The notes under the pieces are model-generated. The model worked only from the letters and a program-made list of their open reading frames with translations. It was not told where the DNA came from and ran no database searches. DNA of 64,000 nt from Campylobacter massiliensis (lineage in GTDB: Bacteria > Campylobacterota > Campylobacteria > Campylobacterales > Campylobacteraceae): positions 744,001 to 808,000 of the forward strand of contig NZ_JACLZK010000001.1 in assembly GCF_014253065.1 (NCBI RefSeq). Direction: 5' to 3'. A program made the position numbers and the translations under genes. How positions within the stretch are numbered: the stretch's first letter is position 1; each line of letters begins with the position of its first letter. Below, piece after piece: positions 54,292-62,888 of this stretch.

Positions 54292-54439
54292 ATTTTACTT
54301 TTTGTAGCGCCGAATTAGCGTCTAGTAGTTTTAAATTTAGCGAGCCGAATTTGAAAAACTCGGCAAACGCCATGGTTAAATTTGACGGCTCAAATTTAGC
54401 ATCCGAGTGCATAAATTTAACAGTTTTAAACGCGCTCAT
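54281..54439 (-). CDS. short ORF of 52 residues between greA and the LpxH-like gene
   Basis: ATG 54437-54439 begins five bases after the greA stop, and the TGA (54281-54283) overlaps the next gene by 11 bases. The product (MSAFKTVKFMHSDAKFEPSN at the front, LLDANSALQKVKFDA at the end) is soluble and moderately protein-like. Operon-style spacing on both sides favours a real small gene, yet AAATTT codons (KF, NL) fill it, so it may be spacer. No family is recognised. Confidence 0.4.
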   Translation of the reverse strand: MSAFKTVKFMHSDAKFEPSNLTMAFAEFFKFGSLNLKLLDANSALQKVKFDA

Positions 54440-54444
54440 CGGCT

Positions 54445-54927
54445 CTAAAATTTGATCGGTTTGTAACTTACGGATACGATCTCGACGTCGCTTCTGCCGT
54501 TTGGCAAATTTAATGCGACCTCGTCGCCCTCGCTCTTGCCGATTAGCTGTTTGGCTAGAGGCGAGTTTATCGAGATGAGTCCGCGCTCTAGGTTGCTCTC
54601 GGGCGTACCGACTAGCGTATAGGTCTTTTCTAGCTCGGTTTCTACGTCCATGATGACGACCGTGGAGCCGAATTTTACCTTATCGTGTTCATATTCTGCG
54701 GGGTCGATTACCTTAGCGCGGCTTACTATGTCGCTAAGCTCCGCTATACGGCTCTCGATAAACGCCTGTTTTTCGCGCGCGGCGTGGTATTCGGCATTTT
54801 CTTTTAGATCGCCGTGACTGCGTGCGATGTCGATCTCCTCGACGATATTGGGGCGCTCGACGGTCTTTAGGTTTTTTAGTTCGTTTGTAATTTTTTCATA
54901 TCCAAAAAGCGTCATCGGTTCGGTCAT
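54445..54927 (-). CDS. greA: transcription elongation factor GreA
   Basis: GreA, 160 residues, rescues stalled RNA polymerase by stimulating transcript cleavage. N-terminal coiled coil with [18 protein letters not shown], whose acidic tip acts in the polymerase channel, and an FKBP-like C-terminal domain ending [20 protein letters not shown]. It lies three bases after lpxB, the C. jejuni order. Confidence 0.96.
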   Translation of the reverse strand: MTEPMTLFGYEKITNELKNLKTVERPNIVEEIDIARSHGDLKENAEYHAAREKQAFIESRIAELSDIVSRAKVIDPAEYEHDKVKFGSTVVIMDVETELEKTYTLVGTPESNLERGLISINSPLAKQLIGKSEGDEVALNLPNGRSDVEIVSVSYKPIKF

Positions 54928-54930
54928 TTT

Positions 54931-55965
54931 TCATCCTTTGTTCGTTATTAAAATTTGCGCTACGCTAGCCGCAGAGCCGTGTTCTAGGTATTTTCGCAGT
55001 TTCTCGCAGCCTTTGATAAATTTCTCTTTATCGCAGCTCTCGTAAGCTTTTATGAGATTGCTCGGCGTTACTTCATCTTGTAGTAGCTCCTCGTGTAGCG
55101 CCTCTTCGCCCATAAAATCAAACATTATATTTGCAAGCCCGATGTGACGTAGCTTCACAAACATCCGCGCGATCATTATGTCAATGGCTTTGGCTTTATA
55201 GGCTAGCACAAACGGCGTACCAACGAGCGCGGCCTGCAGAGTCGCAGTGCCCGAGCAGATAAATGCAAACTCGCTTTGCAAAAGCGCGCGCGGCGCGTCC
55301 GTAACGACGCTAAAGCCGCTAACGTCGCCATAAATTTGCATATCGTTTGCTAAAAACGGCGGCACGACAAGCAATTTTTCTTTGTCTTTTATCTGGCTTG
55401 CCACCTCGCGAAAAATCGGCATCAACCGCGAAATTTCGGCGCGGCGGGATCCGGGCATAAAAGCGATTTTTCCGCTTTGTAAAAGCTCGTTTTTTCGCAC
55501 TCGCAGCTCGTCAAGCAACGGATGACCGACGTAGCGCGAACGGTTGTAGTACATCCCGTCAAACGGCAAAATCGAAGCCAAATGATCGCAGTACGCCTCA
55601 ACCTTCACCACGCGTCCAGCCTTCCACGCCCACACCTGCGGCAAGATGTAGTAGGTCAAGGGCGTTTTGATGCCGGCTTCTTTGATCGCTTTAGCTAGCG
55701 GCAGGTTAAAGGCTGGGCTGTCGATGAGTAGCACGGCGTCGCACTGCGCAGCTAGGCACGTCATCTCTTTTATCGCGCGTTTTGCCTTAAAATAAAGCGG
55801 CAAAACCTCCACGAAGCCCATCGCAGAAAACTCCGAGCTTCGCATATAAGGCTCGCCGAATTTCTCGTCGAAAATACCCTTTAGTTCGCACTTTGGCAGA
55901 TGCTCTAAAACCTGCTCGAAGTGCAAATTTGCAGAGGCCTCCAAACAAGAGACGAGTAGCCTCAC
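54931..55965 (-). CDS. lpxB: lipid-A-disaccharide synthase
   Basis: LpxB, 344 residues, GT-B glycosyltransferase that joins UDP-diacylglucosamine to lipid X. LLVSCLEASANLHFEQVL at the start; YILPQVWAWKAGR (near 108) and FMPGSRRAEISRLMP (near 169) are standard LpxB motifs; SGTATLQAALVGTPFVLAYKA (near 238) binds the nucleotide sugar. It is a little shorter than E. coli LpxB. It overlaps lprI by four bases. Confidence 0.94.
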   Translation of the reverse strand: MRLLVSCLEASANLHFEQVLEHLPKCELKGIFDEKFGEPYMRSSEFSAMGFVEVLPLYFKAKRAIKEMTCLAAQCDAVLLIDSPAFNLPLAKAIKEAGIKTPLTYYILPQVWAWKAGRVVKVEAYCDHLASILPFDGMYYNRSRYVGHPLLDELRVRKNELLQSGKIAFMPGSRRAEISRLMPIFREVASQIKDKEKLLVVPPFLANDMQIYGDVSGFSVVTDAPRALLQSEFAFICSGTATLQAALVGTPFVLAYKAKAIDIMIARMFVKLRHIGLANIMFDFMGEEALHEELLQDEVTPSNLIKAYESCDKEKFIKGCEKLRKYLEHGSAASVAQILITNKG

Positions 55966-56408
55966 TGATTACCCTCAAAGTCTTCAGCTAAGTTTGCAAG
56001 CTCTCTTGCGCGCTCCTTAGTCATCTGAAGGTAACAATCGGCGGCCGTTACGGCATAAAGCGTACCCATAGGCGGCACAAACGGGCATTTGGCCTCTTTA
56101 TAGGACACCCATTTACGCTGGATATCTTTTAGCTTCTTTTTATTTTCGTCGTTTAGTACGCTCATGGCTTTTTTGTAGTTTTGGTTTAGGAGTTTATCTT
56201 GGATAGCAAATTCGGCGTCTATGCACTGAATCATGCCGGCAGTCGAGCTATCTTTTTGCATGCACTCATCTACACGCGCTTGCGATTCATCAAATTCCTC
56301 TTCCGAAGTTTCCTCGATGCTTGACGCAGGTTTTGCTTTGATCGCAAGATCTTGCGCACCGAAAACCAAACTCGCCGCAAGAGCAGCAAAAATAAATTTC
56401 TTAAGCAT
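55962..56408 (-). CDS. LprI/DUF1311-type secreted protein
   Basis: Protein of 148 residues with signal peptide (KKFIFAALAASLVFGA), an acidic spacer and a DUF1311-like domain (DECMQKDSS; LNQNYKKAMSVLNDENKKKL; QRKWVSYKEAKC; DCYLQMTKERARELANL) with four Cys that probably form disulfides. The family contains the LprI lysozyme inhibitor and many periplasmic proteins of unknown role. It overlaps lpxB by four bases and heads the 22-kb minus-strand run. Confidence 0.78.
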   Translation of the reverse strand: MLKKFIFAALAASLVFGAQDLAIKAKPASSIEETSEEEFDESQARVDECMQKDSSTAGMIQCIDAEFAIQDKLLNQNYKKAMSVLNDENKKKLKDIQRKWVSYKEAKCPFVPPMGTLYAVTAADCYLQMTKERARELANLAEDFEGNQ

Positions 56409-56525
56409 ATTTTCTCCTTTAAATTTGATGAAGATTATCGCCTAAAACGGCTAAATAAACAATAAAATTTAAATTTATAAGTAAATTAGGATTTTAAAAT
56501 TTGAAGGATAAGTGCGTAAATTTAA

Positions 56526-56553
56526 AAACCCAAAGCCCGCAGGCCTTGGGTTT
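56526..56553 (-). terminator. nrfA intrinsic terminator
   Basis: AAACCCAA pairs with TTGGGTTT, with an inner GCC/GGC extension beyond one mismatch; a T-run follows on the minus strand. It is eight bases beyond the nrfA stop. Confidence 0.7.
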
Positions 56554-56560
56554 AGGGGTT

Positions 56561-58270
56561 TTATTTAAAATTTAGATTCTTGACGTTCTCGTCTGTTTGC
56601 TTCATCTTCTCTGTCGGAACAGCGCCGATAGGCCATTTGTGTCCGATAGGAGCAGGTGCTGCAACAGGAGTAGCCACTTGAGTTAGCTTGATACTGATGC
56701 CGTAAGGAGCAAGCTCGTTTACTAGCTCGATTTGTCCTTGGCGAGCAACCTCTTTACATTGTCCGAGGATTCTAGCCGCCTCTTCGTCTCCGTGGAAGCC
56801 GTAGCTGTTTTCGCTAAAGCTGAAGTCCCAGCGGATTTGAGCTTTTCTGTGGTAAAGAAGCGTTTTTTCAAGAGCTTTGCTGATAGCCTCTTTTCTCTCT
56901 TTTTCATCGGCGATCGAAGCAAACTTCTCGTGTTTAGCTAGCTCGGCTCTTGCGACTTTGACGTCTTGGATGAAAGAAAGTAACGCATTTTCACAGTTTC
57001 TTAACTCGTAAGCGTGGCGATTTTGGATAAAGTTAATTCTATCTTTCAACTCTTGCTCGCTTTGAGGGTGGCAAGTTTTGCAAGATGCGGTTAAGTTGTT
57101 AAACGGAGTTACCATAAAGTGATCCGTGATCTTCTCCGATCCGCTTCTCTTATACGGAAGGTGGCAGTCTGCGCACGTTACACCGCTTCTGGCGTGAACG
57201 CTAGTCGAGAATAGCTCAGACTCAGGGTGCTGCATTTTGATAATTTTAGCGCCTGTATCTTTATGAATATAGTCGGATTTAAATCCATCCTCTTTAGCTA
57301 GCTGCTCGTCGTAGTATTGGTCGAAATTCTCGATTTTAAACGGCTCGCCTTTTTTCCATTTGCTCCAAGGGAAAACAGGAGTCGAATCCGCATTAAAGTA
57401 GTATTCTACGTGGCACTGCATGCACACCATAGTTCTCATCTCTTGTCTAGTTGCCTTTATGCCTTGTTTAGCGTCGGCCTCGTAGCCTCGCTCAACCATA
57501 GCATTTACCATAGCAGGTCTAGTTATTCTTAAGCTCATGTCATCAGGGTGGTGGCAGTCGGCGCAAGCCATACCCATATGCGAACCGCCGTGAGAGTCTT
57601 TTCCGTGTTTGCTAGCTACCATATCCATAACCTCTTTATAAGGCATAGAGTTCATCTTCGTCCAAGCTTGCTTCATCTTCGCGCCATTTTCTTTTACGTC
57701 GAAAAACGGCATAGGCTTAGTTGCGGCGGCGGTCGGATTTTCGCTTAGTTGCTTGTAGTCCGTATCTAACATCATAGCCGTAAGGTGTCCAGTGTGACAG
57801 TTTACACAGGTACCTTTTTGACCCTTAAACGCAGGCAAGCCGTGAGCATTCATATATTCCTTATCGTTTCTTTTCGTCTCGATTTGGTCTATTTGATTAT
57901 AGAAGTGGGTTCTAGGCTTACTGTAATCCACGCCGAATACATACCCGTTCCAAAATACCGTAGCCGCAGGCCAGCGGATAATTTTACTATAAGGGAAAGA
58001 ACCGCCGAAAGGAGTCTCTATTAGCTCGCTTCCGTTTGGATTTTCGTCGCTTTTATGCTCCATTTTTTTGAAGTCGTCAAGATGAGACGGGAAATTTTTA
58101 CCCCATTTTTCAAAAGACGGCTCCGTTTCGCTAACTTTGTTTAGCATTAGCGGGTAAGCTTTTGACTCCTCTTTTTTATGAGCTATGTCGTTATAAAGAG
58201 CAAGTACGCCCGCACCGAGTGCAACGGCCACCAAAAAAGTAACCGCGTATAACAGTTTGTTATTTTTCAT
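56561..58270 (-). CDS. nrfA: cytochrome c nitrite reductase (catalytic)
   Basis: Pentahaem NrfA, 569 residues with an uncleaved-type signal (LLYAVTFLVAVALGAGVLAL), reduces nitrite to ammonium in the periplasm. The haem sites are CVNCH (155-159), CADCH (236-240), CMQCH (283-287), CADCH (366-370) and CKTCH (397-401). The first, which serves the active-site haem, is CxxCH and not the CxxCK of E. coli and Wolinella; I recall the same in C. jejuni. So the special lysine-haem lyase should not be needed. It follows nrfH with a very strong AGGAGGAG ribosome site and has a hairpin terminator. Confidence 0.95.
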   Translation of the reverse strand: MKNNKLLYAVTFLVAVALGAGVLALYNDIAHKKEESKAYPLMLNKVSETEPSFEKWGKNFPSHLDDFKKMEHKSDENPNGSELIETPFGGSFPYSKIIRWPAATVFWNGYVFGVDYSKPRTHFYNQIDQIETKRNDKEYMNAHGLPAFKGQKGTCVNCHTGHLTAMMLDTDYKQLSENPTAAATKPMPFFDVKENGAKMKQAWTKMNSMPYKEVMDMVASKHGKDSHGGSHMGMACADCHHPDDMSLRITRPAMVNAMVERGYEADAKQGIKATRQEMRTMVCMQCHVEYYFNADSTPVFPWSKWKKGEPFKIENFDQYYDEQLAKEDGFKSDYIHKDTGAKIIKMQHPESELFSTSVHARSGVTCADCHLPYKRSGSEKITDHFMVTPFNNLTASCKTCHPQSEQELKDRINFIQNRHAYELRNCENALLSFIQDVKVARAELAKHEKFASIADEKERKEAISKALEKTLLYHRKAQIRWDFSFSENSYGFHGDEEAARILGQCKEVARQGQIELVNELAPYGISIKLTQVATPVAAPAPIGHKWPIGAVPTEKMKQTDENVKNLNFK

Positions 58271-58291
58271 TATTCTCCTCCTGGAATTGTT

Positions 58292-58804
58292 TTAAAAGTT
58301 ATGTGCGTGTCCGGCTTGTCTGTGACAAGATACGCATTTTAACGGCTCGTTGGCATTAGCATACTGCCCGTGTTTGCCCGGCAAGCTATCGCCTATAGCT
58401 CTTGGATCGACTGAATTTCTAGCATAATCCTTATGGCACTCTATACAATTGTTTTGTATGATTTCCTTTTGCTCATCGCTTGCGGTAAACGATACGGGAT
58501 TATCCAAGAAAGTAAACGCATAACCGTGCAAGAAGCCGTATTTAGCTTTCGCCAGCCATTTGCTTACGAATTCTTTAGGCATGTGACAATCTATACATGT
58601 CGTAACGTGTTGATGTCCGCCCTTAGACCAGCCTTCATAGACTTGGTTCATGACGTGACAGTTTATACAGGCTTCGGGATCGCGAGTAAGGTGCTGAGGA
58701 CCATTAGCGAAAAAGAACGTAAAAATCCCAAATCCGCCAGTAAGCCCAATAACCGCCAGCAAAGCTATGACCCATTTAGACGCTTTTTTCTTTGCGTTTT
58801 CCAT
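58292..58804 (-). CDS. nrfH: NrfH membrane tetrahaem cytochrome
   Basis: NapC/NirT-type cytochrome of 170 residues: one N-terminal membrane helix (about 11-33) and four haem sites, CINCH (46-50), CIDCH (70-74), CIECH (120-124) and CVSCH (157-161). It oxidises menaquinol and feeds electrons to NrfA in the NrfHA complex. It is first in the nrfHA operon, with two palindromes in the upstream spacer. Confidence 0.95.
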   Translation of the reverse strand: MENAKKKASKWVIALLAVIGLTGGFGIFTFFFANGPQHLTRDPEACINCHVMNQVYEGWSKGGHQHVTTCIDCHMPKEFVSKWLAKAKYGFLHGYAFTFLDNPVSFTASDEQKEIIQNNCIECHKDYARNSVDPRAIGDSLPGKHGQYANANEPLKCVSCHRQAGHAHNF

Positions 58805-58840
58805 AATCGGCTTTCTAACCTCCTTTGTAAATTTAAATAA

Positions 58841-59196
58841 AACTTAACTTTATTTATCGGTCGGTATTTTATTATTAGTTCGCTTAAATTCTCATTTATT
58901 TTCCTAATATAATTAAAATTAAATCTAAAGCTTATTTTTATACTGCGTAAATATAACAGTAGTTGTTATCAATTTATTATGATTGATTTCAATCTATTTC
59001 GGCGTTATATACTATAGTATATTTACTATCTTAAATTTGAATAAAATTTAAAAACTAAAATATAAAGTAAACAATATCCAACATAGCCTAAAACTTTAAA
59101 TTTAAATAATAAAAGCTGTGCTAAAATCTTTTCTTTAAAAATTTGAAAGCTATGGGCTCGTCAAATTTGAGCTAATCGTGATAAAAAGGAATAAAT
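58841..59196. promoter_or_regulatory. nrfHA-surE divergent regulatory spacer with two palindromes
   Basis: This AT-rich spacer holds ATAACA-GTAGT-TGTTAT at 58953-58969, an interrupted inverted repeat of the Crp/Fnr general shape, and the 16-base perfect palindrome ATATACTATAGTATAT at 59007-59022. A GATTGA-TT-TCAATC motif lies at 58981-58994. C. jejuni nrfHA is under respiratory control, so one of these may be an operator. The regulator is not identified. Confidence 0.4.
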
Positions 59197-59979
59197 TTGA
59201 AAGAAATTTTAATCACAAACGACGACGGATTCGAGGCTAGCGGCTTGCACGCTTTAGCTAGCGCACTAAGGGAGTTACCAGATACGCGCGTTACGATCGT
59301 CGCGCCGAGTACAGAAAAATCAGCTTGCGCTCACTCTCTTACGCTTACTAGACCACTTCGTTTTATCAAGCTTGACGACGATTTTTACAAACTCGACGAC
59401 GCTACGCCCGCTGATTGCGTCTATCTCGCGCTTCACGCGCTTTATAAAAAGCTGCCCGACCTAGTCGTAAGCGGCATAAACCACGGCGCCAACGTCGGCG
59501 AAGACATCACCTACTCGGGCACGTGCGGAGCGGCTATGGAGGGCGTTTTGCAAGGGATTCCAAGCATCGCGTTTTCGCAATTTTATAAGAGCGACGGTAT
59601 CGAAAAAACGGGCTTTTCACTCGCCGAAGATGTCGTTAAATTTATCGTTTCTCGAGTGCTAAACGGCGAGATAGCGCTGCCGCCGCGCCAGTTTTTAAAC
59701 GTAAATATCCCCGCCGTCTCGCCCCGCGAATTTAGAGGCTACCGCGTTGTGCCTGCTGGCAAACGCAGCTACGCCACGCACGCGATGCTTCACCGCAACC
59801 CGCGCGGCGTCGAGTACTACTGGCTCGGACAGCCGTCAAATTTAGACTACGAGCAAAACGGCGAGTCCGATATCAGCGTACTTAGCGAGAGTTTCGCCTC
59901 GATCACTCCGATTATGCTCGATATGACGGCGCACGCGAGCTTGCAGAGCCTAAAAACCGCGCTAAAGGATCAAATTTGA
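59197..59979 (+). CDS. surE: 5'-nucleotidase SurE
   Basis: SurE, 260 residues, starting at TTG 59197 after AAAAAGGAA. The metal site ITNDDGFEASGLHAL carries Asp8/Asp9; VVSGINHGANVGEDITYSGT holds the conserved Asn. The enzyme hydrolyses nucleoside 5'-monophosphates. It overlaps the ThiF-family gene by four bases, the C. jejuni order. Confidence 0.95.
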   Translation: MKEILITNDDGFEASGLHALASALRELPDTRVTIVAPSTEKSACAHSLTLTRPLRFIKLDDDFYKLDDATPADCVYLALHALYKKLPDLVVSGINHGANVGEDITYSGTCGAAMEGVLQGIPSIAFSQFYKSDGIEKTGFSLAEDVVKFIVSRVLNGEIALPPRQFLNVNIPAVSPREFRGYRVVPAGKRSYATHAMLHRNPRGVEYYWLGQPSNLDYEQNGESDISVLSESFASITPIMLDMTAHASLQSLKTALKDQI

Positions 59980-60638
59980 GCGAAGAAATTTTAGATCAAA
60001 CCGACCGATTTACGAGGTCTCGCTGGCTGTTCGGCGATGATTTTAAAAAGCTTCAAAACGCAAACGTCCTAATCTGCGGCGTGGGCGGCGTGGGCGGCAT
60101 CTGCGCGGACGCGCTGGCTCGTGCGGGCGTAGGCAAAATCACCGTCATCGACAAGGATACTTTTGATATAACCAATCAAAACCGTCAAATTTACAGCGAA
60201 GCGGTCGGCGCGGTTAAAGTCGGCGAATTTGCCGCAAGATACGAGTGCGTAACGGCGCTGCAAGAGCGGATGACGCCCGAATTTATCGCAAATTTTGATT
60301 TCTCGCCCTTTGATCTGGTTATCGACGCTATCGACGACGTACCCGCCAAGATCGCGCTCGCGCTAAAAACGCACGAAAAGCTAATTAGCTCCATGGGCGG
60401 CGCAAAGCGCATAGACCCGACGCAGATCAAGGTCGCCTCCGTCTGGCAGACCTGCAACGATCCGTTTGCTAAAAAAATACGCACCGAGCTTAAAAAAGCG
60501 GGCTTTAAAGGTAAATTTGACGTCGTGTTTTCGACCGAGCTGCCAAGGTGCGTAAAACTGGGTAGCTTCATGGGCGTAACGGCGTGTTTTGGGTTAAATT
60601 TAGCGGCTTTAGCGGTAAAGAAAATTATTAACGGCTAG
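59976..60638 (+). CDS. ThiF/MoeB-like (TcdA-type) protein
   Basis: E1-like protein of 220 residues. VLICGVGGVGGICADALARAG is the nucleotide-binding Rossmann loop (near 28-48), then VIDKDTFDITNQNRQIY (near 52-68) with the Asp/Arg of adenylation and LVIDAIDDVPAKIAL. The pattern is that of TcdA, which cyclises t6A in tRNA to ct6A, but at 220 residues it is short against E. coli TcdA. It lacks obvious CxxC zinc pairs. It overlaps surE by four bases. Confidence 0.75.
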   Translation: MSEEILDQTDRFTRSRWLFGDDFKKLQNANVLICGVGGVGGICADALARAGVGKITVIDKDTFDITNQNRQIYSEAVGAVKVGEFAARYECVTALQERMTPEFIANFDFSPFDLVIDAIDDVPAKIALALKTHEKLISSMGGAKRIDPTQIKVASVWQTCNDPFAKKIRTELKKAGFKGKFDVVFSTELPRCVKLGSFMGVTACFGLNLAALAVKKIING

Positions 60639-60654
60639 ACGCGGTCTAGACAAA

Positions 60655-61077
60655 CTACCTCAGTCGTTTTAGGCGCGTTTTTGAAATTTTATATATTTTC
60701 GAGCTTGCGTTTTGGCTGAAATTTTGATCCACGACCTCGTCCGCCGCAGCTTTCGCCCACTCTTCGTCGAAGTTTTGCCCGTTTAGATTTGCGCTGCTAG
60801 AGTAGAGCCAGTCAAATTTACGTAAAAACTCCTCGTGAGCGCACTCTTTTACGACGCGCACAGCCTTGGCGTTCGGATATAAAAACGTCGTTTTCCTCGC
60901 GCGGCGCACTAAATTTTTAAATTTAGCGGGCACGCGAGCAAGATTTTTTAGCTCACTAAGCTTTGCCGTCGTTATGAGGCAGGGTTTGTCCGCTGCTCGG
61001 CGTTTGAGCGCGTTTATCTCGCGAAAATCCTTACTCAAAAATCCCGCCGTCGTATCCGTCTGCGCCAAATAGATCAT
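60655..61077 (-). CDS. YrdC/Sua5-domain protein, short
   Basis: Protein of 140 residues: IYLAQTDTTAGFLSKDFREINALKRR (read residues 2-27) is the YrdC start; KPCLITTAKLSELK follows; and WLYSSSANLNGQNFDE is the nucleotide-binding late segment. Sua5/YrdC proteins make threonylcarbamoyl-AMP for t6A tRNA modification. This form is shorter than usual, so it may be a paralogue. It overlaps the EamA gene by four bases. Its neighbour on the other strand is a TcdA-like gene, which would act next in the same pathway. Confidence 0.7.
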   Translation of the reverse strand: MIYLAQTDTTAGFLSKDFREINALKRRAADKPCLITTAKLSELKNLARVPAKFKNLVRRARKTTFLYPNAKAVRVVKECAHEEFLRKFDWLYSSSANLNGQNFDEEWAKAAADEVVDQNFSQNASSKIYKISKTRLKRLR

Positions 61078-62015
61078 CTCTCCTCCAAATTTACGCCTTT
61101 TTTCCTATCTTTGGCCAGCAAAAATATGCACGAGATGATGAGCGTAAAGCCCGCAACATCAAGAAACACGAACTCCGTCCCCAACCAAAAATAGGCAAAC
61201 GCTGCCGCGCTCACCGGCTCGATGCACGCGATCATGCTCGCCCTGCTCGCGCCTATTATCTTTAGTCCCGTCATGTAAAAGCTAAACGCGCATATCGTGC
61301 CTAAAATCACCACCGCGGCAAGCGCCGCAAAGCCGTCCGCATCGCTCACGCCGCCTAGCTGCCAAACCCGCGTATAAAGCGCGAGCGCGCCGCCGCCGAT
61401 GACCATACCCCAGCCTAAATTTAACGGGACGGGGTATTTTTGATTTAGCTTCGCTGGGATGAGGCTGTAAATCACGACGCCAAGCGCGCTAATCAGGCAC
61501 CAAACCAGCGCCTCCGCGCTGATAACGAGCGAACCCAGATCGCCGTGAGTGGCGAGCAGCATGACGCCCAGCACCGCCAAGATAAGCGCGATGAGCTCGA
61601 CCTTTTTAGGCGCGCGTCGCTCCAAAAAGCAAACGACGGCGAGGATGAGCGCGGGCGCGGAGTACTGGATCACGGTCGCGACGGCGGCATTTGAGAGCTC
61701 GATACTGTAAAAATACGCATACTGCGTCATCATGAGCCCAAATACGGCATAGATGAGCAGCTGGGGCAAAAGCGCGCGATCTTTTAGCGGCGCAAAGGCT
61801 AGGCGCGGCGAGCGAGCGACGTAATACGCTACCATCGCGAGCCCCGCAAGGCTCAGGCGATAAGGCACGAGCCAGTCGGCGCTAACGCCCTTTTGCGTGA
61901 ACAGATACTGTCCGCAAACGCCGCTAAAGCCCCATAATACGCCGCCAAGAAGCGTGATGAAAACGCCAAAAAATTCGCTCTGAGATCTCATTTGCCGCCT
62001 TAAATTTAAAGCCAA
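61074..62015 (-). CDS. EamA/DMT family transporter
   Basis: Inner-membrane protein of 313 residues with about ten helices in two EamA repeats (FFGVFITLLGGVLWGFSGVCGQYLF region at 16-40; second repeat from VWCLISALGVVIYSLIP). It is a drug/metabolite exporter of unknown substrate. It begins 126 bases from, and divergent to, the gene at 62141. Confidence 0.85.
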   Translation of the reverse strand: MALNLRRQMRSQSEFFGVFITLLGGVLWGFSGVCGQYLFTQKGVSADWLVPYRLSLAGLAMVAYYVARSPRLAFAPLKDRALLPQLLIYAVFGLMMTQYAYFYSIELSNAAVATVIQYSAPALILAVVCFLERRAPKKVELIALILAVLGVMLLATHGDLGSLVISAEALVWCLISALGVVIYSLIPAKLNQKYPVPLNLGWGMVIGGGALALYTRVWQLGGVSDADGFAALAAVVILGTICAFSFYMTGLKIIGASRASMIACIEPVSAAAFAYFWLGTEFVFLDVAGFTLIISCIFLLAKDRKKGVNLEER

Positions 62016-62140
62016 AGTATATAAGCTTATGCTTAAGCTGGGGTTAAATTTGGGCGAGGGCTGGCGGGGCGAAGCTAAATTTGATTAAGCAAAATTAAAC
62101 GACGAAAACTCTAAAATTTAAAAACAAAAAGGGAGAAAAT

Positions 62141-62800
62141 TTGAGCGAAACGACTTTTATGGTTGTATTTTTCTGCGCTTGCGTGCTATTTTTATCGGCC
62201 GTCAGATACTTTGCTTTCGGGGTTTTGGCGAAATTTTACGCTTTTATCAAATTTGCCGTGCGTCTTTGCTTGCAAGACCCTAAATTTAGCCTCGCCATGT
62301 TCGCGCCCGCGTTCATTTTATCGCTTTATATCGCGCTGATTTCGCAAAATTTGATTTTTGATTTTACTTGGAGCGCCTCGGCAAATGTTTTCGGCGGGCC
62401 AGCTTCCGGGTTGTTTTTAGATGCGCTACTTTTTGGATTTTCGCTGATTGCAAGGCTAGAGGAGCGATATTTTTACGTTTTTTCCTTTCGCTTGGCGCTT
62501 TTGGAGCTACTTTGCGGGCTTATTACGGCGATAATTTCAAGGGATATTTTTAGCATTTACGTCCCGTGCGCACAGATTTTACTCGCATTTTGCGTATGTT
62601 TTGATTTTTTATGCCTGAGCGCGGCGAAAGCAAACGCAAAGCTGCTAGATGATTTGAGCGCAAAAAATGATTTAAGCGAGTCCGAAAAACTTGCCAAAGA
62701 GGCGCTAGAGCGGCTCGCAAACTCGCCCGATAAGGAAGAAGCACTGCTACAAGCAAATTTTATCAGAATAAAACTAAATCAAATACGCCGCGCGGCTTAA
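62141..62800 (+). CDS. membrane protein of unknown function
   Basis: Protein of 219 residues from TTG 62141 with GGGAGAAA upstream. Four membrane helices are visible (FMVVFFCACVLFLSAVRYFA; FSLAMFAPAFILSLYIALI; GLFLDALLFGFSLIA; YVPCAQILLAFCVCFDFLCL), then a charged cytoplasmic helical tail of about 55 residues (ESEKLAKEALERLANSPDKE). No family is recognised. It is convergent with a broken membrane gene. Confidence 0.7.
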   Translation: MSETTFMVVFFCACVLFLSAVRYFAFGVLAKFYAFIKFAVRLCLQDPKFSLAMFAPAFILSLYIALISQNLIFDFTWSASANVFGGPASGLFLDALLFGFSLIARLEERYFYVFSFRLALLELLCGLITAIISRDIFSIYVPCAQILLAFCVCFDFLCLSAAKANAKLLDDLSAKNDLSESEKLAKEALERLANSPDKEEALLQANFIRIKLNQIRRAA

Positions 62801-62888
62801 ATTTATGGTTTTAGCCGTTTAAATTTAGCATTTCACGCATTAAAGCGGTCAAATTTGACTTCGTTTCAAGCAAACTTTACCGCCTAGC

